Of a stretch of DNA of 6,924 nucleotides, positions 1 to 5,074 are shown in pieces (positions within the stretch are counted from its first letter, which is position 1; the number at the start of each line of letters is the position of its first letter). The stretch comes from Planctomycetota bacterium (lineage in GTDB: Bacteria > Planctomycetota > SBBH01 > JACQRN01). The notes under the pieces were generated by a model. It was not told where the DNA came from. It was given only the letters and a program-made list of their open reading frames with translations, and ran no database searches. A program made the position numbers and the translations under genes. The stretch spans positions 1 through 6,924 of the forward strand of contig JACQRN010000338.1 of NCBI GenBank assembly GCA_016206515.1. The letters run 5' to 3'.

Positions 1-132
1 CCTCCGCTCCTAACGAGCTCCCGGCGATCCGGCCTGCGCGCCAACGTGCCGGCGGTCGGCCCGCGGCGGGACTCTCGACGGCGATGTCATCGTCGCCAGA
101 GCGAATCCCCTCCGATCGGGCGACGGGCGGTC

Positions 133-138
133 AGAGGG
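133..138 (+). promoter_or_regulatory. Ribosome-binding site deciding the start of the oxidase-like gene
   Basis: AGAGGG lies 8 nt upstream of the ATG at 147. The in-frame ATG at 84 has no comparable purine-rich site at the right distance. Starting at 147 also removes a hydrophilic 21-residue leader and leaves a short N-terminus just before the first membrane helix. I therefore prefer 147. Confidence 0.55.
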
Positions 139-146
139 TTCGCCCC

Positions 147-1469
147 ATGACCCGCACCCTCCCCGCGCGGTACTTCCTCGCGGCCGGCGCCTGTTTGATC
201 GTGGCCCTTGCCACGGGCCTGTGGGGGATCCTTCTCACCGCGCAAGCCGGGGGCGGCGCGGACCTGACGGCGTTCATCCGTCTGCGGCCGATCCATGTGA
301 CCTTCGCCGTCGCGTGGATCGTCCTGGCGGCGACCGGCTCCGTCTACGCGTACCTGCCGGAACTCCCCGTGGGCGCGGAGAGAACCGCGCGCGTCCAGTT
401 CTGGCTCCTGGCCGGGGCGGGGGCCGGCGCGCTCGCCTCCTACCTCGGCGGCGCCTTCACGGGGCGGGAGTACCTGGAGTTCCCCTGGCCCGTGTCGGTC
501 TGCATCCTCGCCGCCTGGGTCTGCTTTCTTTCGAACCTCGTTCGCGCTGCCTTGCTCGTGCCGCGTCCGTGGCCGGCGTACGTCTGGATGTGGCTGACCG
601 GCGGCGTGCTGTTCCTCTGCACGTTCGTCGAGGCGCACCTGTGGATGCTGCCCCGTTTCTTCGGGTCGGTGGTCGGGGATCTCACGGTCCAGTGGAAGTC
701 GTACGGGGCGCTCGTCGGTTCGTGGAACATGCTCGTCTACGGCGCCTCCCTCTGCCTGGGGGACCGCCTGACGGGCGGGGACTGCGCGCACAGGCCGAAG
801 GCGTTCCTTCTCTACTGGCTTGGCCTGGCGAACCTGCTGTTCGGGTACGCCCACCACACCTATCACGTGCCGCAGGCCGCCTGGATCCGGTGGATGTCCT
901 TCTGCATGAGCATGAGCGAGTGGGCGATCCTGCTGTCGCTCCTGTGGGAGTGGACCGCTCCGCGCCCGCGTGGGGGACATGAAGCGTCCGACGCGATCCC
1001 GCGCCTGTTCCTGTCGGCCGCCTCGTTCTGGATCGTGTGCAACCTCCTCCTGGCGCTCCTGATCTCGATCCCGCAGGTCCACTGGTTCACCCACGGCACC
1101 CAGGTGACGCTCGCCCACGCGATGGGGAGCACGATCGGGATCAATACGATGATTCTCCTTGCCGTCGGGCTCCACTGGATGCTGGAGCGCTCCCGGCCGG
1201 GGCTCTCCGCGCGGATCCACCTGCGCGCGGGGTTCTGGATCGCCAACATTTCCCTCGCCCTGTTCTGGGGCGGGCTGCTGGTCGCCGGCCTCGTGCGCGG
1301 CCTGGGGACCGTGCGCGAGGGGTGGTCGTTCCACGAGGTGCAGGAACATGTCCGTCCCCTCCTCCGTTTTTCGGCCGGCGCGGGGGCCGGGCTCTCCCTG
1401 GGGCTCCTGGTCCTGGGGGTGCAGTGGTGTGTTCTGGCCGTGCGGGCGCGGAGGGCCCGCACGTTGTGA
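147..1469 (+). CDS. Heme-copper oxidase / NorB-like catalytic subunit with altered metal ligands
   Basis: Integral membrane protein of 440 aa with about 12 hydrophobic helices (roughly residues 10-32, 47-70, 83-103, 113-139, 145-168, 184-206, 217-240, 246-269, 286-309, 317-345, 360-382, 409-434). This is the layout and size of NorB. H50 in helix 2 (LRPIHVTF) is the expected low-spin heme ligand. H236-H237 (YAHHTYH) match the two adjacent non-heme-metal histidines. H324 in THGTQVTLAHAMGSTIG matches the high-spin heme ligand. Two expected ligands are missing: the HxH pair of helix 10 reads H-A-M (M326), and the first metal His of helix 6 appears to be Y186, with the nearby NorB glutamate also absent. 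In canonical NorB this subunit reduces NO to N2O with electrons from cytochrome c. Here the chemistry is uncertain: a divergent NO reductase, or a heme membrane protein with another role. The stop overlaps the next start by 4 bp (GTGA), and the next gene is the probable cytochrome c partner. An upstream ATG at 84 is an alternative start. Confidence 0.82.
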   Translation: MTRTLPARYFLAAGACLIVALATGLWGILLTAQAGGGADLTAFIRLRPIHVTFAVAWIVLAATGSVYAYLPELPVGAERTARVQFWLLAGAGAGALASYLGGAFTGREYLEFPWPVSVCILAAWVCFLSNLVRAALLVPRPWPAYVWMWLTGGVLFLCTFVEAHLWMLPRFFGSVVGDLTVQWKSYGALVGSWNMLVYGASLCLGDRLTGGDCAHRPKAFLLYWLGLANLLFGYAHHTYHVPQAAWIRWMSFCMSMSEWAILLSLLWEWTAPRPRGGHEASDAIPRLFLSAASFWIVCNLLLALLISIPQVHWFTHGTQVTLAHAMGSTIGINTMILLAVGLHWMLERSRPGLSARIHLRAGFWIANISLALFWGGLLVAGLVRGLGTVREGWSFHEVQEHVRPLLRFSAGAGAGLSLGLLVLGVQWCVLAVRARRARTL

Positions 1470-2332
1470 GCGTCGGGCGTGTCGGTCGGACGTTCCTCCT
1501 GGCGAGCGTCCTGGCGGGCGTTTCGGTCGCCGTGCTCGGTTGGGCCGACCGCCGGGTCGCGGCGTTTCCGTCCCCGGCGCCCCCCGGCATCGCGATGCCG
1601 GGGGCGCCTTTCTCGGACGGCGCCCCGCTGTACCACCGACATTGCGCGGCGTGCCACGGCCCGACCGGGGACGCCGAGGGGCGTCTCGCAAGCGGGCCGC
1701 TTCGCCCCCGCTCCTTCCGGCGGGAGCCGTTCCGGTACGTGACGACCGATAACGGGATCGCGGATGAACGGGACGTTCTGCGCGTGGTTTGCATGGGGAT
1801 CCCCTCCGCCGGGATGCCCCCCTCCCGGTTCCTCCTCTCCGACACCGAATGCGCCGCGCTCGCGCGGTACGTGCGCGAGATCCGGCGCCTGGGGGTCCTG
1901 GAGGCGCTCGCGCGCGAGGCGAAGGAGGGAGGAGAGGCGATCGAGGCCGGCGAAGCGGAGCAGATCGCGCGGGAGGCGGTCATGCCGGGGGAGTCCGTCC
2001 CGGTCCCCCCGGACGCGCCGGTCGCGCCCGACCCGCAGCGGGGGGCGGCGCTGTTCGCGCAGCACTGCGCCACCTGTCACGGGGCGCGCGGGGACGGCCG
2101 CGGGGAGTCCCCGGTCCTTGCCGATCCCCTGGGACGCCCCGTCCCGCCGCGGAACCTCGCGCGGGACCCTTTCCGAGGCGGGGAGAGGGACGAGGACCTC
2201 TTCCGGCGCGTCCGCTGCGGCATCCCCGGAACCGCCATGAGCGCCTTCGGCCCCGTGGTGTTCTCCGACGACGATGTCTGGTGCGTGATCGACCACGTCC
2301 GGTCCCTGCGTCGGGAGGCGTCGTGCCGCTAG
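1466..2332 (+). CDS. Secreted or membrane-tethered diheme cytochrome c
   Basis: Protein of 288 aa starting at a GTG that overlaps the previous stop, with GGAGGG 10 nt upstream. Residues 8-27 are a hydrophobic signal peptide or anchor, so the hemes face the periplasm. Two class I cytochrome c domains follow. Domain 1 has C60-A-A-C63-H64 and probable Met ligand M117 (GIPSAGMPP). Domain 2 has C201-A-T-C204-H205 and probable Met ligand M258 (GIPGTAMSA). A Glu/Ala-rich, probably helical and charged linker (about 140-175) and a Pro-rich stretch (178-190) separate them. Each domain carries an extra cysteine pair at matching places (C109/C129 and C251/C273), suggesting internal duplication and one disulfide per domain; C287 is left over. 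Position next to the NorB-like gene suggests it feeds electrons to that protein in the role of NorC, but it has two hemes instead of one. Domain 2 resembles the first heme domain of the protein at 5075-6721. The cytochrome assignment is firm; the partner is inferred. Confidence 0.92.
   Translation: MSVGRVGRTFLLASVLAGVSVAVLGWADRRVAAFPSPAPPGIAMPGAPFSDGAPLYHRHCAACHGPTGDAEGRLASGPLRPRSFRREPFRYVTTDNGIADERDVLRVVCMGIPSAGMPPSRFLLSDTECAALARYVREIRRLGVLEALAREAKEGGEAIEAGEAEQIAREAVMPGESVPVPPDAPVAPDPQRGAALFAQHCATCHGARGDGRGESPVLADPLGRPVPPRNLARDPFRGGERDEDLFRRVRCGIPGTAMSAFGPVVFSDDDVWCVIDHVRSLRREASCR
1581..1604. repeat. 24-bp perfect palindrome inside the cytochrome gene
   Basis: The half-site CCCCCGGCATCG is followed directly by its exact reverse complement. 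GGCG at 1576-1579 and CGCC at 1605-1608 extend the pairing by four more base pairs around a one-base bulge. It encodes the Pro/Gly/Ala linker between signal peptide and first heme (residues 38-48). As RNA it would form a very stable stem, followed by TTTCTC. Confidence 0.9.
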
Positions 2333-2829
2333 CGACCGCGCTCATGGTCCGCGCGAGCTGGACCTGGTTCGCCGCGGGGCTCCTCCTGGGCGCGCTGATG
2401 GTTGTCGCGCGCCTGTCCGGGCACGAAGAGATCGTGTGGCTCCTGCGGACGGCGCATATCCACATTCTTCTCGTCGGGTTCGGCGCGCAATGGATCATGG
2501 GGATCGCGCACTGGATCTATCCCCGCCGCGTGGCGTCGCATGAACCGCGCGCGCAGGTGCGCGCCCTGCGGGTCTGGCTTTTCCTGAACCTGGGGGTCGC
2601 CCTGCGCCTTGTGGCGGAGCCGGCCCTCCTGGCAACGGGCGCGACGTGGACGCGCGCGGCGTTCGCCGCCGCCGTCGGGCTTCAGGTCGTCGCGGGGGGG
2701 CTCTTCCTGACCCTCCTGCGCGGGCGGGTCTGGTGCCTCCTGCGCCTGCGGGATGGGTATGTGCGCGAGGCGTCCCTGCGCCGCGCGCTCCGGATCGTCC
2801 TGAAGGGGGAGGAATGGACGGGGTCGTGA
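2323..2829 (+). CDS. Small four-helix membrane protein resembling the N-terminal part of an oxidase subunit I
   Basis: Protein of 168 aa with hydrophobic segments at about 14-30, 43-66, 83-103 and 113-134 and a basic C-terminal tail. Helix 2 contains LRTAHIHILL (H45, H47), then G60 and H63 and ends in YPRR. This follows the pattern of helix 2 of the first protein in the window (LRPIHVTF, then G64 and YLPEL), where the His binds a low-spin heme. The first three to four helices of the two proteins line up without large gaps, so I infer a shortened relative able to bind heme b; the complete non-heme-metal site is absent. The function is unknown: possible accessory, quinol-linked or heme-carrying subunit of the neighbouring complex. 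The chosen GTG overlaps the upstream gene by 10 bp and has GGGAGG only 4 nt away. ATG at 2344 is an alternative, but it lacks a ribosome-binding site. Confidence 0.75.
   Translation: MPLATALMVRASWTWFAAGLLLGALMVVARLSGHEEIVWLLRTAHIHILLVGFGAQWIMGIAHWIYPRRVASHEPRAQVRALRVWLFLNLGVALRLVAEPALLATGATWTRAAFAAAVGLQVVAGGLFLTLLRGRVWCLLRLRDGYVREASLRRALRIVLKGEEWTGS
2805..2812 (+). promoter_or_regulatory. Shine-Dalgarno-like GGGGGAGG with unresolved start
   Basis: This strong purine-rich site lies 1 nt before ATG 2814 and 13 nt before GTG 2826, so neither spacing is ideal for the GGAGG core. Pairing by AAGGGGG (2803-2809) would give ATG 2814 a spacing of 4 nt. GTG 2826 would recreate the 4-bp GTGA overlap seen at other junctions here. 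The two starts differ by four residues. Confidence 0.5.
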
Positions 2830-3845
2830 CCCCCGGGGTCGTGCTCCGTGGGGCCGTGCCCCGCGCCGTCGGGCTGCTGTCCGGGGGGCTCGACTCGACC
2901 CTGGCGATGCGCCTGATGCAGGAACAGGGGATCGAGGTTCACGCGGTCAACTTCTTCACCCCGTTCTGCAACTGCAACCGCGCGGGGCGCGGGTGCGAGG
3001 CGGCGCACCAGGGGGGCCGCCTTGGGATCCCGGTGAAGGTACTCTCCCTTGGGAGGGGGTACCTCCGGATGGTCCGGAACCCCCCGCACGGGTACGGCCG
3101 CGCGATGAACCCCTGCGTCGACTGCCGGATCATGATGTACCGCGCGGCCGCCGCATACGCCGCGCGGATCGGGGCAGCGTTCCTGGTGACCGGCGAGGTG
3201 GTGGGGCAGCGGCCGATGTCGCAGAGGCGCGAGGCGTTGCGGACGATCGACCGGGAGGCGGGGGTGGAGGGGAAGGTGCTGCGGCCCCTCTGCGCGCGGC
3301 TTCTCTCCCCGACCGATCCGGAACTCGCGGGGATCGTGGACCGGACGGTCCTGGGCCGGATCGAGGGGCGCGGCCGGCGCTCGCAGATCGATCTGGCCGC
3401 CGCCAAGGGGATCGCCGACTACCCGTGCGCCTCGGGGGGGTGCCTCCTGACCGAGCCGCTCTTCGCGCGGAAGCTGAAGGACCTGTTCGATCACGACCCG
3501 GACCCCGGGATTCCGGAGGTGAATCTCCTGAAGATCGGCCGCCACTTCCGGCTACCGTGCGGGCTCAAGCTCGTCGTCGGGCGAGATGAACGGGAAAACG
3601 CGGTCCTGGAGGGGTGGACGGCGGATCTGCATCTCGACGTCCCGCTCGTCCCCGGGCCGTGCGGCCTGGGGATCGGACGGGCGGGGGAGGGGGACGTGCC
3701 GCTCGCCTGCTCGATCGTCGCGCGCTACAGCGACGCGCCGCGCGACGTGGAGGCGTCCGTCCGCGTCCGGGGGCGGGAAGGAGAGGCGAGGACCCTCTGC
3801 GTGCGCCCCGCCTCCCCGCGGGCGTGCGATGCGGCGCGGGTCTGA
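2814..3845 (+). CDS. PP-loop ATPase, tRNA-thiolation (MnmA/ThiI-like) family
   Basis: Protein of 343 aa, cytoplasmic, without signal or membrane segments. The ATP-pyrophosphatase loop SGGLDS is at 23-28, after the beta strand AVGLL. PP-loop enzymes adenylate a substrate so that it can accept sulfur or nitrogen. Further family features are the cysteines C52, C54 and C61 (FCNCNRAGRGC), NPCVDC at 99-104, GEVVGQRPMSQR at 127-138 and CASGGC at 205-210. NPCVDC resembles the NPC-x-x-C segment of the MnmA 2-thiouridylase family. The segment 240-265 (GRHFRLP, VVGRDEREN) resembles the NFACT-R/DUF814 RNA-binding type. I therefore call it a tRNA thiolase-like enzyme; the modified base is not known. It overlaps the upstream membrane-protein gene by 16 bp, so it is probably co-translated with respiratory genes. 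That is unexpected for a housekeeping tRNA enzyme and leaves open a role in sulfur delivery to a cofactor. The last 40 residues are poorly structured and basic. Confidence 0.8.
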   Translation: MDGVVTPGVVLRGAVPRAVGLLSGGLDSTLAMRLMQEQGIEVHAVNFFTPFCNCNRAGRGCEAAHQGGRLGIPVKVLSLGRGYLRMVRNPPHGYGRAMNPCVDCRIMMYRAAAAYAARIGAAFLVTGEVVGQRPMSQRREALRTIDREAGVEGKVLRPLCARLLSPTDPELAGIVDRTVLGRIEGRGRRSQIDLAAAKGIADYPCASGGCLLTEPLFARKLKDLFDHDPDPGIPEVNLLKIGRHFRLPCGLKLVVGRDERENAVLEGWTADLHLDVPLVPGPCGLGIGRAGEGDVPLACSIVARYSDAPRDVEASVRVRGREGEARTLCVRPASPRACDAARV

Positions 3846-3871
3846 CATGCCGTCCGCCGCGCCCCCCATGT

Positions 3872-3875
3872 AGGA
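3872..3875 (+). promoter_or_regulatory. Ribosome-binding site of the cation exporter gene
   Basis: AGGA stands 7 nt before ATG 3883 in the 37-bp gap after the PP-loop gene. It gives this gene its own translation start, unlike the overlapping genes upstream. Confidence 0.6.
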
Positions 3876-3882
3876 TGCGCCC

Positions 3883-4809
3883 ATGGGCGGGGATCATCAC
3901 CACACCTACGACATCGGGGTGATCGGGAGCACCCGTGAGGGAATGCGGGTCGCCGTCGGGTCGCTCGTGTTCCTGTCGCTCACGACGGTCCTGCAGGGGA
4001 TCGTGGTGTACTTCACGGGGAGCGTCGCGCTCCTGGCGGACACGCTCCATAACCTCGGGGACGCGGCGACGGCGATCCCGCTCGGGATCGCGTTCTGGCT
4101 CGCCCGGCGCCGGCCGTCGGCGCGGTTCCCGTACGGGTACGGCCGCGCCGAGGATCTCGCCGGGCTCCTCGTCCTGGCCCTGATGCTCGCGAGCGCCTTC
4201 GGTGCGGCGCGCGCGTCGCTGGGGCGCCTGCGGGACCCGCAGCCGATCGCGCACGCCGGATGGGTCGCCGCCGCGGCGCTCGTCGGGTTCCTGGGGAACG
4301 AGGCGGTCGCCATCTGGCGGATCCGCGTCGGGCGCCGGATCCAGAGCGCGGCGCTGGTCGCCGATGGGCTCCACGCGCGCGTCGACGGCCTGACGTCCCT
4401 CTCGGTCCTCCTCGGGACCGGCGGGACGGCCCTGGGATTCCCCCGGGCCGACCCGGTGGTGGGGCTGGCGATCGCGGCGGTCATCCTGGGCGTGACGGTC
4501 CACGCGGCGCGCTCTGTTCTCCTGCGGGTGCTCGACGGCGTGGACCCGGGGCTCCTCGACCGGATCCGGCACGCGGCCGCGCACCCCCCGGGGGTCGCCG
4601 ATGTATCGGACGTGCGCGCACGATGGGGCGGCCACTGGCTCCACGCGGAGGTGAACGTCGCGGTCGACCCGCGTCTGACGGTCGAGGAGGGGCACCGGAT
4701 CGCCAACGCCGTCCGCGCCGAGGTCGCCGCGCACCTCGAACATGTCTCGAACGTGGTCGTCCATGTCGACCCGGTCGGGGCGTCGGGCGAGAGCCACCAC
4801 CAGCGTTAA
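3883..4809 (+). CDS. CDF-family divalent metal cation efflux transporter
   Basis: Protein of 308 aa, the normal length for the cation diffusion facilitator family, which exports Zn2+, Fe2+, Co2+, Mn2+ or similar ions in exchange for protons. About six hydrophobic helices span residues 25-205. The transport site is visible as two matching motifs: ADTLHNLGD in helix 2 (D53, H56, D60) and ADGLHARVD in helix 5 (D161, H164, D168). The His/Asp pairs are typical of Zn-type members. A cytoplasmic ferredoxin-like C-terminal domain follows (about 215-297), with histidines H251, H254, H271, H284, H287 and H294 placed for regulatory metal binding. Both termini carry extra histidines (GGDHHH and SHHQR). 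It follows the PP-loop gene by 37 bp and could belong to the same transcript. Metal specificity cannot be read from the sequence. No link to the respiratory genes is shown beyond proximity. Confidence 0.93.
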   Translation: MGGDHHHTYDIGVIGSTREGMRVAVGSLVFLSLTTVLQGIVVYFTGSVALLADTLHNLGDAATAIPLGIAFWLARRRPSARFPYGYGRAEDLAGLLVLALMLASAFGAARASLGRLRDPQPIAHAGWVAAAALVGFLGNEAVAIWRIRVGRRIQSAALVADGLHARVDGLTSLSVLLGTGGTALGFPRADPVVGLAIAAVILGVTVHAARSVLLRVLDGVDPGLLDRIRHAAAHPPGVADVSDVRARWGGHWLHAEVNVAVDPRLTVEEGHRIANAVRAEVAAHLEHVSNVVVHVDPVGASGESHHQR

Positions 4810-4837
4810 TTTCCGCACCTACCGCGATGTTTTTCGC

Positions 4838-4865
4838 CCGCACGCCGGTTCCGACCGGCCTGCGG
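4838..4865 (+). terminator. Hairpin with UCCG tetraloop after the cation exporter gene; possible transcript end
   Basis: Arms 4838-4849 and 4854-4865 pair as five base pairs, one C/C mismatch and six base pairs (GCCGGT/ACCGGC), closed by the loop TCCG, which belongs to the stable UNCG class. It begins 29 nt after the stop codon. There is no T run downstream (a T5 run lies upstream at 4830-4834), so it is not a standard intrinsic terminator. It may still protect the 3' end or mark a transcript end. Confidence 0.35.
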
Positions 4866-4880
4866 CGTTCACGATTCCAC

Positions 4881-4914
4881 TCGTCGCCAGGAAATTTCAG
4901 AGGCCTGGCGGCGA
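4881..4914 (+). other. Second intergenic hairpin, 11-bp stem, in the leader of the molybdoenzyme block
   Basis: TCGTCGCCAGG (4881-4891) pairs with CCTGGCGGCGA (4904-4914) with one G-U pair across an AT-richer 12-nt loop. It lies 161 nt upstream of the next start and is followed by GGTGGGGG, not by T residues. It could be an RNA leader structure or a DNA-binding inverted repeat. I do not match it to a known riboswitch or regulator site. The rest of 4810-5074 shows no gene, tRNA or confident promoter. Confidence 0.4.
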
Positions 4915-5061
4915 CGGTGGGGGTACGCGGAACCAGCCTATGCGGCCCTAAAGGTCTGAATCGGATGTTTTGCCGTCGCGCTGGAATCCGCGGGGCGGCT
5001 GTCGCGGCCCAAGGGGGGCGTGTGCCGCGCGCCTCGCCGTCCTCGGGTACGGGATTTGTTC

Positions 5062-5067
5062 GGGGAG
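5062..5067 (+). promoter_or_regulatory. Ribosome-binding site deciding the start of the heme b/c fusion gene
   Basis: GGGGAG lies 7 nt before ATG 5075, and the protein from there begins directly with a signal peptide. The in-frame ATG at 4970 would add 35 residues of Arg/Gly-rich sequence without export features and has no such site, so 5075 is preferred. Confidence 0.7.
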
Positions 5068-5074
5068 CAGGGCG

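Noticed and set aside
90..99. TCGTCGCCAG upstream of the first gene, identical to part of the hairpin arm at 4881-4890.
   Set aside because: A ten-base match of common GC-rich words without a conserved partner arm; probably chance.
84..146. Upstream ATG of the oxidase-like gene adding 21 residues.
   Set aside because: No good ribosome-binding site and a hydrophilic leader before helix 1; AGAGGG supports ATG 147. Not fully excluded.
1037..1465. In-frame upstream extension of the diheme cytochrome gene inside the oxidase-like gene.
   Set aside because: It is a shadow of a clear membrane protein. GTG 1466 gives a signal peptide, a GGAGGG site and a 4-bp overlap.
87..1691. Long open reading frame on the minus strand (534 codons) opposite the oxidase-like gene and the start of the cytochrome gene.
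   Set aside because: Its translation is Arg/Pro/Gly-rich without domains. In DNA this GC-rich the antisense frames stay open by composition, and the plus-strand genes have clear motifs.
3039..3063. Imperfect hairpin (GGTACTCTCCC with GGGAGGGGGTACC) in the PP-loop gene.
   Set aside because: It needs a two-base bulge and a wobble pair and lies in a coding stretch; such stems are common in GC-rich DNA.
4970..5074. N-terminal extension of the heme fusion protein, or a small gene here.
   Set aside because: The encoded sequence is Arg/Gly-rich and has no export features; the signal peptide and ribosome-binding site fit ATG 5075.
4810..5074. tRNA, small RNA, CRISPR or mobile-element remnants in the gap.
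   Set aside because: No cloverleaf with a T-arm, no regularly spaced repeats, no transposase fragment or terminal repeats seen.
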